This document shows positions 7,373-14,363 of a DNA stretch of 25,663 bases, piece by piece. Numbering within the stretch: the first letter of the stretch is position 1; each line of letters starts with the position of its first letter. The notes under the pieces were generated by a model. It had not been told where the DNA came from, did not search any database, and saw only the letters and a list, made by a program, of their open reading frames with translations. This DNA comes from Bacteroidaceae bacterium (GTDB lineage Bacteria; Bacteroidota; Bacteroidia; Bacteroidales; Bacteroidaceae): NCBI GenBank assembly GCA_017557475.1, contig JAFYYO010000135.1, positions 1-25,663 of the forward strand. The letters run 5' to 3'. The position numbers were made by a program, and so were the translations under genes.

Positions 7373-8113
7373 TTATAGCGCGACCTCAAGGCCAACAGTC
7401 ATGCTGCTGAAGTTAGGTCCGAAACTGCTGCTAAGGACATTAAAGGGATTGTATTTGTAATAGATGCCTAAGTGGTGGACAATGACTTCTGCTCCCACGC
7501 CTACTGAGAAGCGGTTCTGGTGCACGTTGCCACCTGTTATCTTCTTCTTCTCCCCATCCTCATAGTAGCGAGTTTTGAGGGAGCCATAAGGCGTGAAGTA
7601 CAACTCGGGGCCAATTGCAAAATACACTTTCTTGTTCAGATAGTGATAATACTTCAAAGGGAAAGAAAGGCTGAATGTGTGGATGCGACTGAACTTGGGC
7701 TCTGTGCCTTCGGGATAGTCCTGCATAGAGATGACTCCACGCTCATCTTTAGAGAACCTCTTGAAGTCAGTCACTCTGTAGTTGCGCCAATCAAATCCCA
7801 TTCCTATTCGCATGAAGTCCTTCTTGCCGACACGAACTTTACTGCTGATGACGTCGCCCCATTCAATCTCGTAAGACTGCCCCATGTCGATGCTGACGTC
7901 TTTTGCTTGACTAACTCCACCGATGAAACCAAAAGAGAAACTGCTGCTTAGCGAAGCTGTCACCTCTGTTGATGAACCCGACTTCTTGACCTTGACTCCA
8001 GGAAGTTCAAAGTTCCAACCGCCTGGGTTCTCGTCGTCGTCGAAGATGTTGTCTGCTGATACGCTTGTCACTCCCAATCCTGCCATTAAGATGGCTACTA
8101 AAACCTTTTTCAT
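7373..8113 (-). CDS. Outer-membrane beta-barrel protein, last gene of the ECF sigma operon
   Basis: 246 residues with a signal peptide (MKKVLVAILMAGLGVTSVSA/D). An acidic stretch (DDDEN) is followed by alternating hydrophobic/polar strands ending in ...FSSMTVGLEVAL, typical of small 8-10 stranded outer-membrane barrels (PorT/OmpA-like beta-barrel domain). The frame extends upstream to 8236, but the start at 8113 is preferred because it begins the signal peptide directly and avoids overlap with the preceding gene. It lies 26 bases downstream of the DUF6108-like gene. Its specific role is unknown. Position suggests it is a target or sensor of the envelope response controlled by the upstream sigma factor. 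Confidence 0.8.
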   Translation of the reverse strand: MKKVLVAILMAGLGVTSVSADNIFDDDENPGGWNFELPGVKVKKSGSSTEVTASLSSSFSFGFIGGVSQAKDVSIDMGQSYEIEWGDVISSKVRVGKKDFMRIGMGFDWRNYRVTDFKRFSKDERGVISMQDYPEGTEPKFSRIHTFSLSFPLKYYHYLNKKVYFAIGPELYFTPYGSLKTRYYEDGEKKKITGGNVHQNRFSVGVGAEVIVHHLGIYYKYNPFNVLSSSFGPNFSSMTVGLEVAL

Positions 8114-8139
8114 TGTCTTGTGTCTTATTATATTATATG

Positions 8140-8613
8140 TTACTTCTTCTTGAATGTTTTCCTGAGGTCTGCGAGAGAGGCTTTGCCTTCTATATAGGCT
8201 AAGGTTATGTCGAAGTGGTCCGACTTCTCTCGGCACTGGTAGCAGATGTAGCGGTGCCGGCCTTTCTTTGTGTCCGTGAGCTGCACGATGGCATAGTAGA
8301 TGAAGCTACCGACATATTCAACCTCGCTCTCGTACTCTATGTCGCTTTCGTCGTCGGAGATACTTCCTTTCATATCCTTGGTAAAGAGAGCATCCACCCT
8401 TGCCCTTTCCTTGCCGCTCGCTGCGAACTTAATGGTGTGGAGCACATTGAGTTTGTAGGGCGCGAGGCTCTCGCCTTTGATGAGGCTTTCGCGCATTTCC
8501 TCTTTGTCAATAAGTTTTCCTTCGAAGACCTCGTTGATGTGTAGGCCTTCCTGTGCTGTGATGCTCAGGGTAATGCCGAGGAGCATACACATTATTATAT
8601 ATATCCGTTTCAT
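8140..8613 (-). CDS. Exported small protein, DUF6108-like
   Basis: 157 residues with a signal peptide of about 20 residues (MKRIYIIMCMLLGITLSITAQ). The mature part begins GLHINEVFEGK, and the body (SLAPYKLNVLHTIKF, RHRYICYQC, DITLAYIEGKASLADLRK) resembles from memory the Bacteroidetes DUF6108 family; that match is tentative. It overlaps the preceding anti-sigma-like gene by 4 bases (ATGA), which implies translational coupling. An acidic patch (SDDESDIEYESEVEY) lies mid-protein. Function is unknown; operon position suggests a periplasmic part of the ECF pathway. Confidence 0.7.
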   Translation of the reverse strand: MKRIYIIMCMLLGITLSITAQEGLHINEVFEGKLIDKEEMRESLIKGESLAPYKLNVLHTIKFAASGKERARVDALFTKDMKGSISDDESDIEYESEVEYVGSFIYYAIVQLTDTKKGRHRYICYQCREKSDHFDITLAYIEGKASLADLRKTFKKK

Positions 8614-9071
8614 GGTGTGTTGAATAGTTCGTGGAGTTGTTGTTCTTCGTTTCCGTTGCTGAATATCTCTTGCAAGGCTTCCTGCCCTATCTGCATGGCC
8701 AGTGCTTTGTCGTTGAGCATTTTGCCTTCAACATAAGCTACCGCCATGCTTTCCTCTTTCTGCTGAGGCGGTGTCAAAAAGATGACGGCAAAGGTGGCGA
8801 TGCAGGCTGCAGCAATGAAGGGCCACAAGGGAATGCGGCGGCGAGCTGCAGGAAGTTGGTTCTCTGAGAATCTGTCCAAAGCTTCTGCGCTTGGCATCGG
8901 CACTTCTTTGTCAATGATGGCGAACATTTGGGCATAAGGAACCAAGTCGGCAGGCAAGTCCGAAGCATTGCCGAAGAATGCTTTGAGCAACTTCAGTTCT
9001 TCCTGCGTGTTCTCTCCCTCCATGTAACGACGGAGCAGTTCGCGTACGTCTTCTGATGTTATCTTGTTCAT
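8610..9071 (-). CDS. Putative membrane anti-sigma-like regulator of the adjacent ECF sigma factor
   Basis: 153 residues. The cytoplasmic N-terminal part (about 1-80) contains LLRRYMEGENTQEELKLLKA, a segment seen at the start of many Bacteroidetes anti-sigma and FecR-like proteins. One transmembrane helix follows at about 82-99 (LWPFIAAACIATFAVIFL), flanked on the inner side by RRR. A periplasmic tail of about 50 residues follows. It overlaps the sigma gene by 4 bases and the DUF6108-like gene by 4 bases, so stoichiometric coupled translation is expected. The anti-sigma role is inferred from topology and gene order; there is no zinc-finger (ZAS) motif. It could instead be a structural partner. 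Confidence 0.65.
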   Translation of the reverse strand: MNKITSEDVRELLRRYMEGENTQEELKLLKAFFGNASDLPADLVPYAQMFAIIDKEVPMPSAEALDRFSENQLPAARRRIPLWPFIAAACIATFAVIFLTPPQQKEESMAVAYVEGKMLNDKALAMQIGQEALQEIFSNGNEEQQLHELFNTP

Positions 9072-9577
9072 GATATGATGTCTTGATTTCGCTTCATGAG
9101 TTTCTCCAAGAGGTTCTTTCTGGCTTTGCAGAGCGCAGTTCGAACGGTAGTCTCGCTGATGCCGAGCACTTCTGCTATCTCGCTGTTCTCAAGCCCGTCT
9201 TGCTGGCTCATCTTGAGAATCTGCATCTGTGCAGCAGGAAGTCCTGCTATGTTGTCTTCGAGCCACTTGGCGTTCTCTTTTTCTTCGAGCATCCACCCAG
9301 AGTCGTGTGCGCTGATGAGCTTTATCTCGTCGCTGAGCTCCATCGGGATGATTCTCCTTTTGCGAAGCTTAGAGATGCAGAGATTCTTGCAGATGGCGTA
9401 TGTCAATGCCTGGACAGAGCGGACTTCATCGAGTCTCTCCCTGATTGTCCAAAGCCTGAGCAGTGTGTCCTGAACATTGTCTTCTGCCTCGCCCTCTTCC
9501 CTAAGAAAGCGGCGGCTGAGGGCCAGGATGTCGGGCCTCATTTGACGCGCCAGTGTGCAGAATGCTTCTCGTTCCAT
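9068..9577 (-). CDS. ECF-type RNA polymerase sigma factor
   Basis: 169 residues, normal ECF length. Region 2 is at about 13-75: DILALSRRFLREEGEAEDNVQDTLLRLW, then LTYAICKNLCISKLRKRR, which recognises the -10 element. Region 4 is at about 112-160: LPAAQMQILKMS, then a helix-turn-helix GLENSEIAEVLGISETTVRTAL, which recognises the -35 element. It heads a four-gene operon with two 4-base overlaps. A GGAAC-N16-CGTC promoter of ECF type ends about 20 bases before its start, pointing to positive autoregulation. It is separated from the upstream GH97 gene by a terminator. The stimulus is unknown. Confidence 0.93.
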   Translation of the reverse strand: MEREAFCTLARQMRPDILALSRRFLREEGEAEDNVQDTLLRLWTIRERLDEVRSVQALTYAICKNLCISKLRKRRIIPMELSDEIKLISAHDSGWMLEEKENAKWLEDNIAGLPAAQMQILKMSQQDGLENSEIAEVLGISETTVRTALCKARKNLLEKLMKRNQDIIS

Positions 9578-9596
9578 TTGTTTGTCCTATTATATA

Positions 9597-9621
9597 GACG
9601 CAGAAAAAGGGATAATGTTCC
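9597..9621 (-). promoter_or_regulatory. ECF-type promoter of the sigma factor operon
   Basis: On the minus strand GGAAC (9617-9621) is followed after 16 bases by CGTC (9597-9600) and then TATATA. This is the classical group IV sigma promoter layout (GGAAC, 16-17 bases, CGTC). Transcription would start near 9588-9590, just ahead of the ATG at 9577. This is the only such site I noticed with proper spacing. Confidence 0.65.
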
Positions 9622-9651
9622 CGCTGATGTAAAATAAACTTGTGTTTGTTT

Positions 9652-9687
9652 ATGAAAAAGACGGGAGCATTGCGATGTTCCCGTCTT
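9652..9687 (-). terminator. Rho-independent terminator after the GH97 gene
   Basis: A perfect 9-bp stem (9658-9666 with 9679-9687, AAGACGGGA/TCCCGTCTT) can extend inward by three more pairs. It is followed on the minus strand by a T run (TTTTT plus CA). It lies 25 bases past the GH97 stop and isolates that gene from the sigma operon. Confidence 0.88.
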
Positions 9688-9711
9688 CTTCTTTCAATAT
9701 CTCTGAGTTGT

Positions 9712-11655
9712 TTATTCGATGCTTGCACACCAGCCGCCGTTGCGAGCCATGTGGATGGGCAGGACGGAGCTGCTGTTGACTCTTTTCTCTTCGCGGAGAT
9801 AGTCCATTGCAATGATGTGAGCATTGACGCCGTCCTTGAAGCTGACCATCTTGTAGTCCTTGCCTGCGGGCAGGAAGTCGAGCTTGAGTTGGAAGTCACG
9901 CTCTGTGCTGTTGGTGATGCCACCGATGAACCACTTGTTGCCTTTGCGCTTTGCTGTGATGCAATACTGACCTGCTTCAGCCTGGAGAACACGCGTCTCG
10001 TCCCAGTTTACTGGCACACTTGTGAGGAAGTCGCGGCAGTCGGGCCATTGGTCGTAGCGGCAGGGGTTGTCCATGAGCATCTGCAGGTTGCTCTCAGCAA
10101 GTACGAAGATGGCCAAGTTGAAGACTTTTGTGCCAACACCGGAGCAGATAGGACGGCCGCCATGATGGCGTTCAGGTTGATAGTTCAGCATTGAGCCTGG
10201 CGTATAGTCCATGGGTCCGACGGCGTTACGAATGAAGGGAAGCCATACAGTATTGTCGGGTTTGCAGCTTCCATTATACTCCATACCGCGTACGCCTTCG
10301 TAGGTGAGGACGTTGGGATACTTGTAGTCCAAGCCGCTGGGATGGAATGCGCCGTGGAAGTCGACGAAGATGTGATGCTTGGCAGCCTCTTTGGCTACGC
10401 GCTCGTAGAAGTTGATCATCCATTGGTCCTGACGGTCCATGAAGTCAATCTTCGTGCCCTTGATGCCCCACTCCTCAAACTTCTCGAAGAGGTCCATGTG
10501 GTGCTCGACCGTAAGCCACGGCAACCACAGGATGACGCCGACGCCCTTGCTCTTGCCGTAAGCGATAATCTCGGGCAAATGTACCTCGGGATTCGTCACG
10601 AAGGGGTCGCGTGTGTTGAGTGCCCAGCCTTCGTCAATCAGTATGTAACCCACGCCATTGCGGGCTGCGAAATCAATAAAGTACTTGTAGGTGTCGAGGT
10701 TGATGCCCGACTTGAACGTTACGTCAGGTCCGAAAGGGATGCCGTTGAGCCAGTCCCAGCAAGTCTGTCCGACCTTGATCCAGTCGGTATCGCCAATCTC
10801 GTTTGCAGGAGCGAGACGAACGGGCATAGTGTTCTCGGCCAGCTGACCATCGCTCTGAGTGATGAGCATATAGCGCCAGGGGAAGGTGCGAGTGCCTTTT
10901 GTCTTGGCAACATAGTCGGCTTCCTTGAGAATCTTATGGCTGCGGTCGCCCTGATCTTCGTATTCGATAGGGCACTTAGGCTGGGTGATTGTGAAAGCAT
11001 TGTTGCCCTCGCCAGTTGACTTTAGGAAGACGCCTGCATAGTCGAACAGGTCGAACTCAGAGATGAGGACTTTCTGCTTCTCACCCATAACGAGGATGGG
11101 CAGTTCGCTCATGCGGTCGTCGGCCTTCCAAGCATTGCTTTCAACGACTGAGTAGTTCTCTTCGCAACTGGTCTTGAAGCCGCCAGGTTGCTGAAGGACG
11201 AGCTTTGCGGGCTTGGTGAGCTGCCAAGTTCCGTCCTCGCTCATCACTTCGATATCGCCCTTCAAGGCTGTGATGAAGCGGTAAGCAACGCCATCGTTAT
11301 AGACGCGCCACTCAACCTTGTAGTTGCCGCCAAAAGTGGTTGTGAGCAGAGTATAGTTGTTCTCAACCTTGCTAAACTTGAGGGGATGGATAGGCGAAAT
11401 AGTCTCGTTGACCTTTGTCACCTTGTTGCCTTTGAGGGCAGGCTTCTCGCCGAGGGTGCGGTCGCTGAGGGTCATACCGATGTGATTCTGCTTGAACAGC
11501 GTCTCTCCGTGGCTTTCTACGTCGTAGTAGATGCGGTCGGAGATGGTTACTGTTACTTTAGTCTGTCCGTCGGGACTTGTTGCGCTGACTTGTTTCTGCG
11601 CTTTGGCAGCAAAACTCGAAAGGAGTAAAACAGCAAGGAAAAGTGACTTCTTCAT
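9712..11655 (-). CDS. Secreted GH97 glycosidase, retaining-type (alpha-galactosidase-like subgroup)
   Basis: 647 residues with a signal peptide (about 1-19, AKA/Q). The N-terminal beta-sandwich (about 25-280) has the GH97 word sequence VEWRVYNDGVAYRF. The catalytic barrel follows (YILIDEGWA, VGVILWLPW, WGIKGTKIDFMDRQDQ, TYEGVRGMEYN), then a C-terminal beta domain. D404 in TKIDFMD sits where retaining GH97 enzymes carry the nucleophile Asp; inverting SusB-type enzymes lack it. E453 in TYEGVRG is the likely acid/base. Length (about 650) also fits the retaining subgroup, which includes alpha-galactosidases, better than SusB (about 740). Substrate is inference. It is preceded by the FKBP cluster on the same strand, with a repeat array in between, and is closed by a hairpin terminator. 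Confidence 0.92.
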   Translation of the reverse strand: MKKSLFLAVLLLSSFAAKAQKQVSATSPDGQTKVTVTISDRIYYDVESHGETLFKQNHIGMTLSDRTLGEKPALKGNKVTKVNETISPIHPLKFSKVENNYTLLTTTFGGNYKVEWRVYNDGVAYRFITALKGDIEVMSEDGTWQLTKPAKLVLQQPGGFKTSCEENYSVVESNAWKADDRMSELPILVMGEKQKVLISEFDLFDYAGVFLKSTGEGNNAFTITQPKCPIEYEDQGDRSHKILKEADYVAKTKGTRTFPWRYMLITQSDGQLAENTMPVRLAPANEIGDTDWIKVGQTCWDWLNGIPFGPDVTFKSGINLDTYKYFIDFAARNGVGYILIDEGWALNTRDPFVTNPEVHLPEIIAYGKSKGVGVILWLPWLTVEHHMDLFEKFEEWGIKGTKIDFMDRQDQWMINFYERVAKEAAKHHIFVDFHGAFHPSGLDYKYPNVLTYEGVRGMEYNGSCKPDNTVWLPFIRNAVGPMDYTPGSMLNYQPERHHGGRPICSGVGTKVFNLAIFVLAESNLQMLMDNPCRYDQWPDCRDFLTSVPVNWDETRVLQAEAGQYCITAKRKGNKWFIGGITNSTERDFQLKLDFLPAGKDYKMVSFKDGVNAHIIAMDYLREEKRVNSSSVLPIHMARNGGWCASIE

Positions 11656-11698
11656 ATTGTTGGTTTTAGTTAATGGTAATCTTATGAGGTGATGTGAA

Positions 11699-11786
11699 AA
11701 AACTAGCCGTGTCTAGTTGGCCAACTAGGCGTGCCTAATTCGCCAACTAGACGTGGCTAATTGACCAACTAGGCGTGCCTAGTTTT
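11699..11786. repeat. Four-unit tandem array, 22-bp period, CTAG dyad family (locus A)
   Basis: Units start at 11699, 11721, 11743 and 11765. All four contain AACTAG, then NCGTGN, then CTAGTT or CTAATT, so the CTAG-like words alternate at 10 and 12 base spacing. 11713-11728 is a perfect palindrome (CTAGTTGGCCAACTAG). The last unit overlaps the 3' end of the FKBP gene at 11779 and supplies its TAG stop codon. Otherwise the array fills the gap between that gene and GH97. Confidence 0.9.
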
Positions 11787-12681
11787 TGGGAGTGTCCTTT
11801 TCAATGTCCAGGAGCTCAACGGTGAAGATGAGGCAGGAGAAGGGAGGAATCTTTGCTTGCTCGCGGTCCTTATAGGCCAGTTCCTGAGGAACATAGAGCA
11901 TCCACTTGCTGCCGACGGGCATCATGCAGAGTGCTTCTGTCCAACCTGCGATGACGCCTCCAACGGGGAAGGTAACAGGCTTGTTCCTCTTATAGGAGCT
12001 GTCGAATTCGGTTCCGTCGATGAGGTGACCTTCGTAGTTGACCTTCACCTTGTTCTCCTTTGTAGGAATATCGCCGGTACCCGCTGTCAGGACTTTGTAT
12101 TGGAGGCCGCTGGGAGTGACCTTGATGCTGTCCTTCTTGGCATTGGCCTTGAGGAACTCCTCGCCGGCAATGCGGTTGGCACCATACTTCTTCTCCATCT
12201 TGACCTTATGATAGTAGTCCATCTGCTTCTTGACAAGTGCCTGAGTGCTATCCATAGGAATGGTGGCATTCACGCCCTCGAAGCCTTCGCGGAAACCTTT
12301 CACAAAGAGAGCCTTGTTCAGGACATCGGTGCTATCGTTCACTTGCTTAGAGGCTTGGGGATAAACCTGCTCCTCTACCTGTTGACGAATCTCGATGCCG
12401 GCCAGGCGAGCCTTCTCCTTCTTGTCGGCTTCAGTGAGCGTCGTTTGCTCGAAACCCTTCAGGAAATCGGCAATATAGGTGGTGTCGATGCCCATGCGCT
12501 GAGCCAAGTAGCCCTTCAGACCATTTGAGTTAGCACGACCAAAGTAGTAGCTGAAAGTATCGACACATACCGTATCGACCACCTCGACAGGTTCTTTGGC
12601 TTTCTTTTTGCTTGTCTTTTTGGCAGCACTCATGCCCAGAGAAAGACTGGCGCAGAGTGCAAATAGAATAAACTTCTTCAT
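11779..12681 (-). CDS. Exported FKBP-type peptidyl-prolyl isomerase with N-terminal dimerisation domain
   Basis: 300 residues. A signal peptide (MKKFILFALCASLSLGMSAA) is followed by a very Lys-rich segment (KKTSKKKAKE). The N-terminal FKBP_N-type helical region (about 40-175) is of the Mip/FkpA kind that forms dimers. The FKBP domain is at about 188-295: VKVNYEGHLIDGTEFDSSY, VIAGWTEAL, IPPFSCLIFTVELL. The usual tyrosine-glycine of the 80s loop is replaced by AYKDREQAK. It catalyses cis-trans proline isomerisation and probably acts as a periplasmic chaperone. It is third in a run of three paralogues, after a 66-base gap containing a strong hairpin. Its stop codon lies inside repeat array A. 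Confidence 0.93.
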   Translation of the reverse strand: MKKFILFALCASLSLGMSAAKKTSKKKAKEPVEVVDTVCVDTFSYYFGRANSNGLKGYLAQRMGIDTTYIADFLKGFEQTTLTEADKKEKARLAGIEIRQQVEEQVYPQASKQVNDSTDVLNKALFVKGFREGFEGVNATIPMDSTQALVKKQMDYYHKVKMEKKYGANRIAGEEFLKANAKKDSIKVTPSGLQYKVLTAGTGDIPTKENKVKVNYEGHLIDGTEFDSSYKRNKPVTFPVGGVIAGWTEALCMMPVGSKWMLYVPQELAYKDREQAKIPPFSCLIFTVELLDIEKDTPKN

Positions 12682-12696
12682 TGCTATAGTATTTAT

Positions 12697-12728
12697 GGAA
12701 GCAAAGCCAGTAGACTAGCTTTGCTTCC
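12697..12728. promoter_or_regulatory. Perfect 11-bp hairpin between the second and third FKBP genes
   Basis: GGAAGCAAAGC (12697-12707) pairs exactly with GCTTTGCTTCC (12718-12728) around a 10-base loop. There is no T run after it in either direction, so it is not a typical intrinsic terminator. It sits in the leader of the third FKBP gene, 15 bases before its start at 12681, and could be an mRNA-processing, stability or partial termination element. Confidence 0.6.
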
Positions 12729-12747
12729 ACTTTTACTTCTAAATAAA

Positions 12748-13617
12748 TTATTCTATTCCAAGCAATTCAATCTTGAAGATGAGGCAAGAGAAAGGAGGAA
12801 GCTTTTCGCCTCTGTCCTGATCTTTATATGCCTGTTCCTGAGGAATGTAAACGTTCCAAACAGAGCCGACAGGCATGTTGGTCAGAGCCTTTGTCCATCC
12901 AGGAATAACCTGATTGCAACGGAACTTGGCGGGCTCACCACGCTGATAGCTGCTGTCGAAGATAGTGTCGTTGAGGAGCTTGCCCTCGTAATTAACGCTA
13001 ACACGGTTGGTGTCGGCAGGAATAGCACCTTTTCCTTCGGTGAGCACTTCGTAGTAGACGCCGTCACCAAGCTCTTTGATGCCGTCCTTCTTGGCAATCT
13101 TAGCCATGAAGTTCTCACACTCCTTCTTCCAGTCACCGTACTTTTCTTCCATCACTCTTGCCTTTACGGTCTCCATCATCGTCTGCATCGTTTGTGCAGC
13201 TTCGTCAGCTGTCATCAGGCAATTCTTGCCCGTAGCGCCTGAGATGAAGCCGGCCAGGAGGTTCTGAAGGCTTACAGTGCGTGTGCTGTCATCACCGAAG
13301 ATCTCATAGCTGAGACCGGGAATCCACTGCTGAGCAATCTGCTGTCCCATCTGGATACCAGCATAGTAGGCAGCTTTCTTCTTGTTATCACCAGCGTTGG
13401 CACCTTCTTTCAGACCTTTGAAGAACTCGTCCATGTAGGTTGTGTCAACACCCATACGCTGAGACAGGTACTCTTCCAGACCTCGAGTCTGAGCCACACC
13501 GACAGCATAAGTCAGCGTATCAACGTCGTCCTTAAGGTTTGCTTTGGGAGTGCCGTTACCGCAGCTTCCCAGAATGGCAGCCACTGCAACGGCTGCGAGA
13601 ATTGAAAACTTTTTCAT
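12748..13617 (-). CDS. FKBP-type peptidyl-prolyl isomerase, lipoprotein
   Basis: 289 residues. The N-terminus (MKKFSILAAVAVAAILGSCGNG) has a lipobox LGSC with lipidated Cys19, so the protein is membrane-anchored. An N-terminal helical domain (about 30-170) contains DTLTYAVGVAQTRGLEEYLSQRMGVDTTYMDEF, clearly homologous to the third paralogue. The FKBP domain is at about 185-289: VSVNYEGKLLNDTIFDSSY, VIPGWTKAL, LPPFSCLIFKIELLGIE. As in the third paralogue, the 80s loop is altered (AYKDQDRGEK). It is the middle gene of the trio, 44 bases after the first, with no promoter box between them, so it is probably in one operon. Confidence 0.93.
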   Translation of the reverse strand: MKKFSILAAVAVAAILGSCGNGTPKANLKDDVDTLTYAVGVAQTRGLEEYLSQRMGVDTTYMDEFFKGLKEGANAGDNKKKAAYYAGIQMGQQIAQQWIPGLSYEIFGDDSTRTVSLQNLLAGFISGATGKNCLMTADEAAQTMQTMMETVKARVMEEKYGDWKKECENFMAKIAKKDGIKELGDGVYYEVLTEGKGAIPADTNRVSVNYEGKLLNDTIFDSSYQRGEPAKFRCNQVIPGWTKALTNMPVGSVWNVYIPQEQAYKDQDRGEKLPPFSCLIFKIELLGIE

Positions 13618-13632
13618 GTTGTTTGTTGTTTA

Positions 13633-13656
13633 TGAGTTTATAAGTTTGTGAGTTTT
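13633..13656. repeat. Short tandem repeat, three 8-bp units
   Basis: TGAGTTTA, TAAGTTTG and TGAGTTTT lie in the 44-base gap between the first and second FKBP genes. A low-complexity intergenic word; no function apparent. Confidence 0.55.
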
Positions 13657-13661
13657 TTTAG

Positions 13662-14246
13662 TTACAATACTTTTATGAGCTCCACATCAAAGATGAGAGT
13701 GCTGAAAGGTGGAATGCTTGCTCCTGCTCCCTGCTCTCCGTATGCCAGAAGATAAGGGATGGTGAAGCGGAACTTGGCGCCTTCCTTCATAAGTTGCACG
13801 CCTTCTGTCCAACCTGTGATGACCTGATTAAGGCCGAAGTCGGCAGGTTCGCCGCGCTTGTAGCTGCTGTCGAAGACAGTTCCGTCGAGCAATCTTCCCT
13901 CATAATGGCAGCGAACGGTATCGGTTGCCTTAGGACTCTTGCCTGTTCCTTCCTGAAGGACTTCATACTGCAGGCCGCTCTTCGTAACGGTTACACCTGG
14001 CTTCTTGGCATTCGCATCGAGATAGGCTTTGCCTTCTGCAATGTGTGCCTGAGCCTCCTCTTTCTGCTTCTTCGTGAAGTACTCTTGAAGCATAATTTGA
14101 GCCTCACGGCTTGAGAACGCAGTCTCCTTGCCTTCGATGACATCCTGGATGCTTTTTGCGAAGTCCTCGATACTGAAGTTCTCTATGTTCATACTCTTTA
14201 TCTGTTGGCCTATTCCAAGCCCCAGAGCATAGCTAATCTTGTCCAT
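13662..14246 (-). CDS. Cytoplasmic FKBP-type peptidyl-prolyl isomerase (FklB/Mip-like)
   Basis: 194 residues without a signal peptide (MDKISYALGLGIGQQIK). A short N-terminal helical domain (1-80) has the FKBP_N word SYALGLGIGQQ. The FKBP domain is at about 95-194: VRCHYEGRLLDGTVFDSSYKRGEP, VITGWTEGVQLM, LLAYGEQGAGASIPPFSTLIFDVELI. The complete canonical set (Tyr, Phe-Asp, Trp, Tyr-Gly, Ile-Pro-Pro, Phe) indicates an active isomerase. It is first in the FKBP trio and diverges from the sirtuin. A TAnnTTTG box on the minus strand at 14276-14283 would give a leader of about 24 bases. Confidence 0.94.
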   Translation of the reverse strand: MDKISYALGLGIGQQIKSMNIENFSIEDFAKSIQDVIEGKETAFSSREAQIMLQEYFTKKQKEEAQAHIAEGKAYLDANAKKPGVTVTKSGLQYEVLQEGTGKSPKATDTVRCHYEGRLLDGTVFDSSYKRGEPADFGLNQVITGWTEGVQLMKEGAKFRFTIPYLLAYGEQGAGASIPPFSTLIFDVELIKVL

Positions 14247-14275
14247 TTTATATACGTATTACAATAAATGCGCAG

Positions 14276-14283
14276 CAAAATTA
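14276..14283 (-). promoter_or_regulatory. Promoter -7 box of the FKBP cluster
   Basis: The minus strand reads TAATTTTG, matching TAnnTTTG. It lies 29 bases upstream of the start at 14246 and back to back with the sirtuin promoter box. No convincing -33 element was seen. Confidence 0.5.
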
Positions 14284-14327
14284 AAACATTTTCTTCACTC
14301 TGCGTGCATTCGCATCGTTTTTTTTGC

Positions 14328-14335
14328 TATATTTG
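14328..14335 (+). promoter_or_regulatory. Promoter -7 box of the sirtuin gene
   Basis: TATATTTG matches TAnnTTTG and lies 28 bases before the ATG at 14364. An AAAGGTGGG purine-rich site at 14352-14360 is a plausible ribosome binding site. This supports the start at 14364 over the longer frame beginning at 14268, which would begin upstream of the promoter. Confidence 0.6.
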
Positions 14336-14363
14336 CATATCTTTAACACAAAAAGGTGGGATT

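Noticed and set aside
8114..8236. N-terminal extension of the barrel protein in the ECF operon
   Set aside because: It would overlap the DUF6108-like gene and bury the signal peptide; the start at 8113 is standard.
9661..9682. Second ECF-type promoter (GGAAC...CGTC) inside the GH97 terminator
   Set aside because: The spacer is only 13 bases and the words are part of the terminator stem, so the match is probably a coincidence of the hairpin arms.
11699..11786. CRISPR array
   Set aside because: The units are contiguous 22-bp variants without unique spacers, and no cas gene is nearby.
14268..14363. N-terminal extension of the sirtuin
   Set aside because: It would begin upstream of the TATATTTG promoter box, and the extension resembles no sirtuin; the ATG at 14364 has a ribosome-binding site and starts right at the conserved fold.
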